Source: JBDSEG01 sp039920165
GTDB taxonomy: Bacteria > Pseudomonadota > Gammaproteobacteria > Burkholderiales > Burkholderiaceae_C
Direction: 5' to 3'
NCBI GenBank assembly: GCA_039920165.1
Contig: JBDSEG010000092.1
Location: forward strand, 1 to 38,101
DNA length: 38,101 nt
Under the pieces are notes generated by a model. The model did no database searches. It was not told where the DNA came from and worked only from the letters and a program-made list of their open reading frames with translations. Of this stretch, positions 8,175 through 15,783 are shown piece after piece. The position numbers and the translations under genes are program-made. Position 1 is the first letter of the stretch. Each line of letters opens with the position of its first letter.

Positions 8175-8813
8175 CTACTCGGCCCCGACCTGGCCGCGCA
8201 GGATCTCGTCGACCAGGCGCAGGCGCAGGCGCGCGTCGGGCAGGGTCATCAGCCGGTGCCTCACGTTCAATGGCAGCGGCAGGATCTCGCACCAGCGGTT
8301 CGCGACCCAGCCGGCATCGTCGAAGCGCAGGGGCTCGGCGACCGCAGCGCCGTCCTGCGCGCGGATCGATTCGATCGCACCCACCAGTGCCCGCACCGTG
8401 GCTTCGAACTCGGCACCGAGCGCGCAGGCTTCATCGTCCGGCAGCGCCGCCGTGTGCGCGAGCCACAGGCCGTCGGCCTGCTGGCGGGAGCTCTGGACCT
8501 CGAAGCGTCCCAATCCATGGCAGCGAACGAGCAGGATGCCCGACTCGACGCCATCGGCCTCGATGAGTTCGGCCTCGACGCCGATCGGTGCGAAATCGAC
8601 CGGCTTGTCGGCCTGTTGCACTTCGCCGCCGCGCAGCAGGCTGACGACGCCGAAGCGGCCGCCTTCGCGCAAGCAGGCCGTCATCAGGTCGAGATAGCGC
8701 GCCTCGAAAACCCTGAGCGCGATCACGCCACCCGGAAAGAGCACCGTGCGCAGCGGAAACAGCGGCAGCTCGGTGGCCGGCGTCGTTGCCGACGCAGTCG
8801 CCAAATCAGTCAC
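8175..8813 (-). CDS. LON substrate-binding-domain protein
   Basis: A 212-residue protein built around the N-terminal domain of Lon protease: ELPLFPLRTVLFPGGVIALRVFEARY is the domain signature, and the later MTLPDARLRLRLVDEIL is typical of its end. There is no AAA+ ATPase and no protease domain, so it is not a protease itself. Such stand-alone LON-domain proteins have no settled function. The GTG at 8813 is chosen because it overlaps the rapZ stop by 8 bases and removes a non-conserved extension. It is the last gene of the nadK-recN-rapZ run. Confidence 0.8.
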   Translation of the reverse strand: MTDLATASATTPATELPLFPLRTVLFPGGVIALRVFEARYLDLMTACLREGGRFGVVSLLRGGEVQQADKPVDFAPIGVEAELIEADGVESGILLVRCHGLGRFEVQSSRQQADGLWLAHTAALPDDEACALGAEFEATVRALVGAIESIRAQDGAAVAEPLRFDDAGWVANRWCEILPLPLNVRHRLMTLPDARLRLRLVDEILRGQVGAE

Positions 8814-9780
8814 GCGCGTCCAATTCGCGGTGGCGCACCAGCGTGCCGGCACGTATCTTGAAGCGCTGCGCCAGCGTCTGCGCGAAAAAGACCGAGCGGT
8901 GCTGGCCGCCGGTGCAGCCGATCGCCACCGTCAAGTAGCTGCGCTGGTCGAGTTCGAAGGCCGGCAGCCAGCGCGCGAGAAACGATTCGATCTGGTCGAG
9001 CATCTCGTTTACTTCGGGCTGCGCGTTCAGGTAGTCGGCCACCGGCGCGTCGCGGCCGTCGAGCGGGCGCAGCTCGCGCACGTAGTGCGGATTGGGCAGC
9101 ACGCGAACGTCGAAGACATAGTCGGCATCGAGCGGCACACCGTGCTTGAAGGCGAAGCTTTCGAAGACGAGGGTGAGCCGGTTGCCTTCGTCGCGGACGA
9201 GCTCGCGCACCCACGCGCGCAGCTGTGCAGGGCGCAACTGGCTGGTATCGATCACGGTCGAGACTTCGCGCAGATCGGCGAGCAGCTCGCGTTCGAGCTC
9301 GATCGATTCGACGAGGGCGCGCCGACCGTCGAGGCCCACGTCCTCGCGGCGCCGGCCCGGCGCGCCGGCCGGCAGGTTCGAGTCCTCGGCCAGCGGGTGC
9401 GGCCGCCGCGTCTCGGAAAAGCGCCGCACCAGCGCGTGCGTATTGGCGTCGAGAAAGACCGTCTTGATCAGTACGCCCTCGTCGCGCAGGCGATTGAGCA
9501 GGGGCAACAGGTGCGGCAGCGAACCGGCGCTGCGTACGTCGACCGCGATCGCAATGCGGCGCTCGGAGCGCTCGCTTTCCAGGCGCAGAAATTCGCGCAG
9601 CAGCTCGGGCGGCAGGTTGTCGACGCAGAAGAAGCCCGAGTCTTCCAGTGCGTGCAACGCAACCGATTTGCCCGACCCCGAGATGCCGGTGACGATCACG
9701 ACCTCGCGCAGCGCGCCGACGTGCAAGGCGGCGGCGACGCTGTCGGCGCCGGCGGGAGAGGACGGATCGTCGGGGTTCAT
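8806..9780 (-). CDS. rapZ: RNase adapter protein / nucleotide-binding protein RapZ
   Basis: RapZ binds small RNAs and in E. coli directs RNase E to GlmZ, controlling glucosamine-6-phosphate synthase and so envelope precursor supply. The 324-residue product has a Walker A GISGSGKS at residues 32-39, the family segments FFCVDNLPPELL and VFLDANTHALVRRFSETRR, and the C-terminal GCTGGQHRSVFFAQ signature. It is about 40 residues longer than the E. coli protein, partly from an N-terminal extension before LREVVIVTG; a later start cannot be excluded. The ATG at 9780 overlaps the recN stop by 4 bases (ATGA). In many betaproteobacteria rapZ adjoins hprK and ptsN; here it adjoins recN. Confidence 0.93.
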   Translation of the reverse strand: MNPDDPSSPAGADSVAAALHVGALREVVIVTGISGSGKSVALHALEDSGFFCVDNLPPELLREFLRLESERSERRIAIAVDVRSAGSLPHLLPLLNRLRDEGVLIKTVFLDANTHALVRRFSETRRPHPLAEDSNLPAGAPGRRREDVGLDGRRALVESIELERELLADLREVSTVIDTSQLRPAQLRAWVRELVRDEGNRLTLVFESFAFKHGVPLDADYVFDVRVLPNPHYVRELRPLDGRDAPVADYLNAQPEVNEMLDQIESFLARWLPAFELDQRSYLTVAIGCTGGQHRSVFFAQTLAQRFKIRAGTLVRHRELDARD

Positions 9781-11546
9781 CGGATCTTGCGGCCGCGCGA
9801 GCGCGGGCCGGTTGGCGCAGCCGGGTGGCCGTCAGGTTCGATGGCGGGGCGCCGGGCCGCATCGGACGCGGCGGGCTCCGGACCGGTCGCCAGGGCGAGC
9901 AGCGCCTGCGCATGCGCGAGGCTGGTGCCGGCCAGGCGTTCGCCGGCCAGCATGCGGGCGAGCTCGGCGACCCGCGCCTCGCCCGCGACAGCGCGCACGC
10001 TGCTCTGCGCGCCGCCCGCGCCGGCCGTCTTCGCGACCACAAAGTGATGGGCCGCGCAGGCCGCGACCTGCGGCAGGTGCGTGACGGCCAGCACCTGTCG
10101 CTCGCGCCCGAGCCGCTGCATCAGCCGGCCGACGGTTTCGGCAACGGCGCCGCCGACGCCGGCGTCGATCTCGTCGAAGATCAGCGTGCCTGCGGCATCG
10201 ATGCCCGACGTATCGCCGGCCGAGGCCGTGGTCACCGCGACCGCCAGCGCGATGCGCGACAGCTCGCCGCCCGATGCGACCTTGGCGAGCGGCCGCGGCG
10301 TGCTGCCGGCGTGGCCCGCGACCAGGAATTCGGTCGATTCCAGGCCGAACGATTGCGGCGCGTCCTGCGACGTGAAGGCGATCTCGAACACGCCACCGGC
10401 CATGCCGAGCTGCTGCAGCGCCTGCGTGACCGCGCCGGCCAGCCGCGGTGCCGCCGCACGTCGCAGGGCGGAGACTTGCCGCGCCTCCAGGTCGTACGCG
10501 CGCTCGGCGTCCGCGAGCGCGTGTTCGAGCGCCTCCAGATCGCTCGCCGCCTCGAGCGCCCGCGCCTCGTCGCGCCACTGCACGAGCAGGCTCACCAGTT
10601 CGCCGGGCGGACGCCGGAAGCGCCGCGCCAGGCCCATCCACGCCGTGATGCGATCGTCGAGCGCGCGCAGCCTGTCGGGGTCGGGATCGGCGTGGTTCAG
10701 ATAGGTCGCCAACGTGTGCGACGCGTCGGCGAGTTGCGCCTGCGCGCTGTCGATCACCGCGGCGACCTCGGCCAGCGCCGGGTCGAAATCGGCGACTGTT
10801 TGCAACGCATCGAGCGCGCGGCCGGTCAGCGACTGCGCATTCAGCTCGGCCTCGCTGATCCGGTCGAGCGCGGTGCGCGCGGCGTCGATCAGCGACTGCA
10901 GATTGGCATGCCTGCGGTGCTCGGTCTCGAGTTCGATCCATTCGCCTTCGACCGGCGCGAGCTTGTCGACCTCGGCGATCTGCCAGGCCATGCGCTCGCG
11001 CTCGCGCTCCAGATCGGCACTTTGGTGGCGCGCCGCGTGCAGCGCCGCTTCGGCCGCCTTCCAGCGCTGGTGCAGCGACGCGAGCGGCGCCGCATCGACG
11101 CCCGCGCTCGCGTCGAGCAAAGCGCGCACCGCCGGGGGCCGGGTCAGGCTTTGCCAGGCATGTTGACCGTGGATATCGACCAGATGATCGGCCGCCTCGC
11201 GCAATTGGCCGATGGTTGCGACACTCGCATTGATCCAAGCCCGGCTCTTGCCCTGGGCATCGATCACGCGGCGCAGCAAAAGGCTTTCGCCACCGTCGAA
11301 GCCGGCCGCGTCGAGCCAGGGGACGAGCCCGGCCGGCGTATCGAATTCGGCCGTGATCTCGGCCCGTGCCGCGCCTTCGCGCAGCACGCAGGCATCGCCG
11401 CGGCTGCCCAGCGCGAGCTGCAGCGCATCAATGAGGATCGACTTGCCGGCGCCGGTCTCGCCGGTCAGCACCGTGAGGCCGCTCTCGAAGTCGACCTCGA
11501 GCGCGGACACGATGACGAAATCGCGCAGGGACAGGCGGCGCAGCAT
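9777..11546 (-). CDS. recN: DNA repair protein RecN
   Basis: SMC-like ATPase involved in double-strand break repair and cohesion of sister chromosomes. The 589-residue protein carries Walker A GETGAGKS at residues 29-36, long central coiled-coil arms, the ABC signature region KVASGGELSRIALA, Walker B LIFDEIDAGVGG and the switch VTHLPQVAA. It is slightly longer than usual (about 550-560) because of a proline- and arginine-rich tail after the conserved ALLALA segment. The ATG at 11546 shares one base with the nadK stop (TGATG), so the two are translationally coupled. Confidence 0.96.
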   Translation of the reverse strand: MLRRLSLRDFVIVSALEVDFESGLTVLTGETGAGKSILIDALQLALGSRGDACVLREGAARAEITAEFDTPAGLVPWLDAAGFDGGESLLLRRVIDAQGKSRAWINASVATIGQLREAADHLVDIHGQHAWQSLTRPPAVRALLDASAGVDAAPLASLHQRWKAAEAALHAARHQSADLERERERMAWQIAEVDKLAPVEGEWIELETEHRRHANLQSLIDAARTALDRISEAELNAQSLTGRALDALQTVADFDPALAEVAAVIDSAQAQLADASHTLATYLNHADPDPDRLRALDDRITAWMGLARRFRRPPGELVSLLVQWRDEARALEAASDLEALEHALADAERAYDLEARQVSALRRAAAPRLAGAVTQALQQLGMAGGVFEIAFTSQDAPQSFGLESTEFLVAGHAGSTPRPLAKVASGGELSRIALAVAVTTASAGDTSGIDAAGTLIFDEIDAGVGGAVAETVGRLMQRLGRERQVLAVTHLPQVAACAAHHFVVAKTAGAGGAQSSVRAVAGEARVAELARMLAGERLAGTSLAHAQALLALATGPEPAASDAARRPAIEPDGHPAAPTGPRSRGRKIR

Positions 11547-12421
11547 CAGGTGGTTCCCGAGTGCCAGTGCAGCTTGCGCCGCAGCGTGGCGTAGTAGCTC
11601 CAGCCGAGCGGGTGCAGGAATCGCACCTGATGTTGCGAGCGGCGCACGCTCACGACATCGCCGTGCGCAAGGCTCGCGAGCGACTGCATGTCGAAGCTCA
11701 CGCTCGCATCGCGCCCGGCGACCACGCCGACCCGCACGTCGCCGGTATCGGGCAGCACGATGGGGCGGTTGGACAGGTCGTGCGGCGCGATCGGCACCAG
11801 CACCCAGCCCTTGATCTTCGGGTGCAGGATGGGCCCGCCGGCCGACAGCGCATAGGCCGTCGATCCGGTAGGCGAGCTGATGATCAGGCCGTCGGCACGC
11901 AGGTTGGCGACGAACTCGTCGCCGATATCGATCTTCAGCTCGACCATGCTGGCCGTGACGCCGCGGCTCACCACCACGTCGTTCATCGCGAAGCCTTCGA
12001 AAATGCTCTCGCCCTCTCGCTTCACCGTGCCTTCGAGCATGCTGCGGTGTTCTTGCTCGTACGCGCCGTCCAGCATCGGCGCGAGCACGTCCTCGAAGCC
12101 GTCGAGTGCCAGATCGGTCATGAACCCCAGGCGGCCCTGGTTGATGCCGACCATCGGTATTCCGTAGCGGGCCAGGCGGCGCGCGATGCCGAGCATGGTG
12201 CCATCACCGCCGGCCACCACCGCCAGATCGCACTCGCGCCCGAGTTCGTCGGGGCTGAGGGCGGGATGCGCGGTGATGCCGGTGCTCAGCGCGGTCTGCG
12301 CTTCGAGCGAAACCGCGAGGCCCTGGCGGGCCAGAAAGCTGGCGATGGCTTCGATCACCCCGCGGATGCCGTGGGCCTCTAGCTTGCCGACCAGCGCGGC
12401 GTGTCGAAAGCGGCTGACCAT
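11546..12421 (-). CDS. nadK: NAD kinase
   Basis: Phosphorylates NAD to NADP in the cytosol. The 291-residue protein has the GGDGT motif at residues 71-75, FAMNDVVVSRG (the NE/D-type motif), the glycine-rich SSPTGSTAYALSAGGPI and a C-terminal ATP-NAD kinase beta domain. The ATG at 12421 gives the family-typical N-terminus MVSRFRHAALVGKL. It is the first gene of the minus run nadK-recN-rapZ-LON protein and is divergent from hrcA, an arrangement common in Burkholderiales. Confidence 0.96.
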   Translation of the reverse strand: MVSRFRHAALVGKLEAHGIRGVIEAIASFLARQGLAVSLEAQTALSTGITAHPALSPDELGRECDLAVVAGGDGTMLGIARRLARYGIPMVGINQGRLGFMTDLALDGFEDVLAPMLDGAYEQEHRSMLEGTVKREGESIFEGFAMNDVVVSRGVTASMVELKIDIGDEFVANLRADGLIISSPTGSTAYALSAGGPILHPKIKGWVLVPIAPHDLSNRPIVLPDTGDVRVGVVAGRDASVSFDMQSLASLAHGDVVSVRRSQHQVRFLHPLGWSYYATLRRKLHWHSGTT

Positions 12422-12501
12422 GGGCGTGGATTACACCACGCGCCGCCCGCCCTTCGACCGCATTGAGGGGTGTGCGCACAGGCCCGCCTACAATGAAAAT
12501 C
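12422..12501. promoter_or_regulatory. Divergent nadK / hrcA promoter region
   Basis: The 80 bases between the start codons contain TACAAT on the plus strand (12489-12494), 7 bases before the hrcA ATG. On the minus strand TGTAAT (12435-12430) lies 8 bases before the nadK ATG. Neither gene has a Shine-Dalgarno site here, so both transcripts may be leaderless or nearly so. No CIRCE element (the inverted repeat bound by HrcA) is present, so hrcA does not appear to repress itself from this region. Confidence 0.5.
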
Positions 12502-13512
12502 ATGCTCGATCAGCGTGCCAAAACCCTGCTCAAGACGCTGGTCGAGCGCTATATCGCCGATGGCCAGCCGGTCGGCTCGCGCACCTTGTCGAAGGCGAGC
12601 GGCCTCGAGCTCTCGCCGGCCACCATCCGCAATGTGATGGCCGACCTCGAAGAGCTCGGCCTGATCGCAAGCCCGCACACCAGCGCCGGGCGCATCCCCA
12701 CGGCGCGCGGCTACCGGCTGTTCGTCGACACCATGCTCACTGCGCGGCCGCGCGATTTCACCGGCGGGATGGACGCGAAGCTCGCGCACGAGCAGCCGCA
12801 GCGCGTCATTGCCAATGCGGCGCAACTGCTGTCGAGCCTGTCGAATTTCGTCGGCGTGATCACGGCACCGCGCAAGGCGAGCGTGTTTCACCACATCGAA
12901 TTTATGCGCCTCTCGGAGCGGCGCATTCTCGTGATCCTGGTCGCGCCCGATGGCGATGTGCAAAACCGAGTCATCTTCACCGCGCAGGACTACACGCAGG
13001 CGCAGCTCGTCGAGGCAAGCAACTATCTGAGCCAGCACTATGGTGGGCGCACGCTCGAAGAGGTGCGCGAGCGGCTGAAGACCGAGGTTGACGCGCTGCG
13101 CAGCGAGATCGCGCAGCTGATGAGCGCTGCGGTGCAAGCCGGCAGCGAAGCGGTGGCCGACAGCCAGGACCAGGTCGTCATCTCGGGTGAGCGCAACCTG
13201 CTCACGGTGCAGGATTTTTCGAGTGACATGGGCAGCCTGCGCAAGCTCTTCGATATCTTCGAACAGAAGACCCAGCTCATGCGCCTGCTCGACGTGAGCA
13301 GCCGCGCTGAAGGCGTTCGAATCTATATCGGCGGCGAGAGTCTCGTCGTTCCCTTCGAAGAGTTGTCCATTGTCTCGGCGCCGTACGAAGTCGACGGCAA
13401 GGTCGTCGGCACGCTGGGTGTGATCGGCCCGACCCGGATGGCCTACGACCGCATGATCCAGATCGTCGATATCACCTCGCGCCTCGTCAGCAACGCGCTC
13501 AGCAGCCGATAG
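12502..13512 (+). CDS. hrcA: Heat-inducible transcription repressor HrcA
   Basis: Repressor that binds CIRCE operators and controls groESL and often dnaK. The 336-residue product starts MLDQRAKTLLKTLVERYI, the winged-helix N-terminus, with the recognition region LELSPATIRNVMADLEELG followed by SPHTSAGRIPTARGYR. The GAF-like and dimerisation parts (GGESLVVPFEELSIVSAPYEV, LGVIGPTRMAYDRMI) follow. The ATG at 12502 matches the usual HrcA start; an ATG 9 bases earlier and a TTG at 12463 are alternatives. There is no ribosome site; the -10-like TACAAT ends 7 bases before the ATG. Confidence 0.95.
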   Translation: MLDQRAKTLLKTLVERYIADGQPVGSRTLSKASGLELSPATIRNVMADLEELGLIASPHTSAGRIPTARGYRLFVDTMLTARPRDFTGGMDAKLAHEQPQRVIANAAQLLSSLSNFVGVITAPRKASVFHHIEFMRLSERRILVILVAPDGDVQNRVIFTAQDYTQAQLVEASNYLSQHYGGRTLEEVRERLKTEVDALRSEIAQLMSAAVQAGSEAVADSQDQVVISGERNLLTVQDFSSDMGSLRKLFDIFEQKTQLMRLLDVSSRAEGVRIYIGGESLVVPFEELSIVSAPYEVDGKVVGTLGVIGPTRMAYDRMIQIVDITSRLVSNALSSR

Positions 13513-13520
13513 CACGCGAG

Positions 13521-14684
13521 ATGTCAATGCCGACCACCGATACCCACCAAGATATCCGCGATGCCGTTCGCGCGCTGTGCGCCGGCTTCACCGACGAATA
13601 CCACCGCGCGATCGATCGGGACCGCGGCTACCCCGAGGCCTTCGTCGATGCGCTGACGAAGGCCGGCTGGCTGGCCGCGATGATCCCGGCCGAATACGGC
13701 GGCTCGGGGCTCGGCCTGGCCGAAGCGAGCGTCGTGATGGAGGAGATCAACCGCAGCGGCGGCAATGCCGGCGCGTGCCATGGCCAGATGTACAACATGG
13801 GCACGCTGCTGCGCCACGGCAGCGCTGCGCAGAAGCAGCTCTACCTGCCCAAGATCGCCAGCGGCGAATGGCGCCTGCAGTCGATGGGCGTGACCGAACC
13901 GAGCACCGGCTCCGACACGACCCGGATCAAGACCACTGCTGTCAGAAAAGGTGACCGCTATATCGTCGACGGCCAGAAAGTGTGGATCTCGCGAATTCAG
14001 CATTCCGACTGGATGATCCTGCTGGCGCGCACCACGCCGTTGGCCGAGGTGACGAAGAAGAGCGAAGGCATGTCGATCTTCATGGTCGACCTGCGTGCGG
14101 CCGAGAAGTCCGGCATGACGGTGCGGCCGATCGCCAACATGGTCAACCACGAGACCAACGAACTCTTCTTCGAGAACCTCGAGATCCCGGCCGAGAACCT
14201 GATCGGCACCGAAGGCCAGGGCTTCCGGTACATCCTCGACGGCCTGAACGCCGAGCGCACGCTGATTGCCGCCGAATGCATCGGCGACGGCCGCTGGTTC
14301 ATCAACCGGGTGACTAAATACGTTGGCGAGCGCGTCGTCTTCGGCCGTCCGATCGGGCAGAACCAGGGCGTGCAGTTTCCGATTGCCGAGAGCCACATCG
14401 AGGTTGAGGCCGCCGACCTGATGCGCTGGCAGGCGTGCCGCCTGTTCGACGCACGCGAGCCCTGCGGCGCGCAGGCCAACATGGCGAAATACCTCGCCGC
14501 CAAGGCGAGCTGGGAAGCGGCCAATGCGTGCATCCAGTTCCACGGCGGCTTCGGCTTCGCGAACGAATACGACGTCGAGCGCAAGTTTCGCGAGACGCGC
14601 CTGTACCAGGTCGCGCCGATCTCGACCAACCTGATCCTTTCATACGTGGCCGAGCATGTCCTCGGCTTGCCGCGGAGCTTCTGA
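13521..14684 (+). CDS. Acyl-CoA dehydrogenase family flavoprotein
   Basis: A 387-residue FAD enzyme expected to introduce an alpha-beta double bond into an acyl-CoA and pass electrons to ETF. It has the three-part fold: an N-terminal helical domain (MIPAEYGGSGLGLAEA), a beta domain with MGVTEPSTGSDT and GQKVWIS, and a C-terminal helical domain with ERVVFGRPIGQNQGVQF and FHGGFGFANEYDVERKFRE. The position that holds the catalytic Glu of medium-chain enzymes (in YEGT) reads YQVAPIST, with no Glu. A Glu is present in GLNAERTLIAAE, the place used by isovaleryl- and long-chain enzymes. Substrate unknown. It follows hrcA by 8 bases. The second ATG (13527) is a possible start. Confidence 0.88.
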   Translation: MSMPTTDTHQDIRDAVRALCAGFTDEYHRAIDRDRGYPEAFVDALTKAGWLAAMIPAEYGGSGLGLAEASVVMEEINRSGGNAGACHGQMYNMGTLLRHGSAAQKQLYLPKIASGEWRLQSMGVTEPSTGSDTTRIKTTAVRKGDRYIVDGQKVWISRIQHSDWMILLARTTPLAEVTKKSEGMSIFMVDLRAAEKSGMTVRPIANMVNHETNELFFENLEIPAENLIGTEGQGFRYILDGLNAERTLIAAECIGDGRWFINRVTKYVGERVVFGRPIGQNQGVQFPIAESHIEVEAADLMRWQACRLFDAREPCGAQANMAKYLAAKASWEAANACIQFHGGFGFANEYDVERKFRETRLYQVAPISTNLILSYVAEHVLGLPRSF

Positions 14685-14710
14685 CAGCCGTGGCAAGACG
14701 GCCCGCTGCC

Positions 14711-14716
14711 TACAAT
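14711..14716 (+). promoter_or_regulatory. -10 box of the CAT-anticodon tRNA gene
   Basis: TACAAT, identical to the box before hrcA (both in the context GCCTACAAT), ends 8 bases before the tRNA 5' end at 14725. No good -35 element at the usual spacing was found. Confidence 0.5.
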
Positions 14717-14724
14717 CGCACCGC

Positions 14725-14801
14725 GGGCCGTTAGCTCAGTTGGTCAGAGCAGAGGACTCATAATCCTTTGGTCGTTGGTTCAAGTCCAACACGGCCTACC
14801 A
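14725..14801 (+). tRNA. tRNA with CAT anticodon, most like tRNA-Ile2 (lysidine type)
   Basis: A 77-base cloverleaf with encoded CCA. The acceptor GGGCCGT pairs with ACGGCCT (first pair G-T), the anticodon arm is GAGGA-CTCATAA-TCCTT, and the T-arm is GTTGG-TTCAAGT-CCAAC. The CAT anticodon could be Met or, after lysidine modification by TilS, Ile reading AUA. The C4-G69 and C5-G68 pairs, the G-T pair at the base of the anticodon stem, and the TTGGTCG variable region and T-arm resemble E. coli tRNA-Ile2 and differ from elongator tRNA-Met. Gene certain, identity likely. Confidence 0.92.
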
Positions 14802-14822
14802 CCGTCACACACTATTGCTTGC

Positions 14823-14836
14823 CGCCGTTTTCGGCG
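14823..14836 (+). other. Short GC hairpin after the tRNA, before the dehydrogenase gene
   Basis: CGCCG-TTTT-CGGCG forms a perfect 5-base-pair stem with a TTTT loop, 15 bases before the ATG at 14852. No T-run follows, so it is not a standard Rho-independent terminator. It could aid tRNA 3' processing or modulate the downstream gene. Confidence 0.3.
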
Positions 14837-14851
14837 CGTTGATCCAGCATC

Positions 14852-15733
14852 ATGAAGCGCAAGATCGGCATGGTGGGCATCGGCCTGATGGGCCACGGCA
14901 TCGCCGGCAACCTGCTCGCCCATGGCCACGAACTCGCGGTATTCGAGCATCCGGGCAACCAGCCGCTGGACGACCTCGTCGCGAAGGGAGCGCAGCGCTT
15001 CGGAAACCTGAAGGCGCTGGCTGCGCGGTCCGATGTGGTGATCCTGGTGTTGAACAGTTCGCCGCAGGTCGAGGCGGTGCTGACGGGCGCGGGCGGCGTT
15101 CTCGAGGGCCTTCGTGCCGACAGCGTGGTGATCGACTGTTCGACCGCCCTGCCGTCGTCGAGCGTTCGCATGGCACTGGCCGTACAGGCAGCGGGTGGCC
15201 GCTTTCTCGACAGCCCAATGACGCGCACGCCGAAGGAAGCGGCCGAGGGTCGGCTGAACCTGCTGGTGGGTGGCGACCGTGCGCTGTTCGAGGCATGTCT
15301 GCCCGTGCTGCAGTGCTTCGCCGAGAACATCACGCACGTCGGTCCGGTCGGCAGCGGCCATAGCATGAAGCTACTACACAACTATGTTTCGCTCGGCATG
15401 GTGAGCTTGCTGTGCGAGGCGGCGGCGTGCGCGCAGCGCAGTGGCGTCGCGCCGCAGAGTTTCGTGGAGGTGCTCGCAAAGGGCGGCGGCGGCGGGATCG
15501 CCCTCGAACGCATGAAGCCTTACCTGCTGGCGAACGATGCGTCGGGACTGCGCTTTTCGCTGGCCAATGCACGCAAGGATCTCGACTACTACAACGCAAT
15601 GGCTCGCGAGGCTGCAATGCCCGACCGGATCGCGGCGGCCGTGCTGGCCACGCTGGAAGATGCGCTTTCACGCAGTGGGCCCGAGACGCTGCTGCCCGAG
15701 CTCGCCTCGATACTCGGCCGAGCGTCGCACTGA
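14852..15733 (+). CDS. NAD(P)-dependent beta-hydroxyacid dehydrogenase (3-hydroxyisobutyrate dehydrogenase superfamily)
   Basis: A 293-residue oxidoreductase. The Rossmann dinucleotide motif GIGLMGHG is at residues 9-16, the DCSTALPSSS segment at about 95-104, and the catalytic Lys is K173 in GHSMKLLHNY. The usual substrate-carboxylate motif DAPVSGG is replaced by DSPMTRTP at about 120-127, so the substrate need not be a classical one such as 3-hydroxyisobutyrate or tartronate semialdehyde. The stop overlaps the longest reading of the next gene, gudD, by one base (TGATG), so the two are likely co-transcribed and this enzyme may act on a related sugar acid. There is no evident ribosome site. 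Confidence 0.85.
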   Translation: MKRKIGMVGIGLMGHGIAGNLLAHGHELAVFEHPGNQPLDDLVAKGAQRFGNLKALAARSDVVILVLNSSPQVEAVLTGAGGVLEGLRADSVVIDCSTALPSSSVRMALAVQAAGGRFLDSPMTRTPKEAAEGRLNLLVGGDRALFEACLPVLQCFAENITHVGPVGSGHSMKLLHNYVSLGMVSLLCEAAACAQRSGVAPQSFVEVLAKGGGGGIALERMKPYLLANDASGLRFSLANARKDLDYYNAMAREAAMPDRIAAAVLATLEDALSRSGPETLLPELASILGRASH

Positions 15734-15783
15734 TGGCGACGGACGCTGAACAACATGCCACGCCCGATCAACAGGAGGCCGCA

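Noticed and set aside
9825..11594. A 589-codon plus-strand frame opposite recN
   Set aside because: The antisense frame is open only because of codon bias. recN on the minus strand has all its ATPase motifs.
12422..12501. Search for a CIRCE operator upstream of hrcA
   Set aside because: No TTAGCACTC/GAGTGCTAA-like repeat is present.
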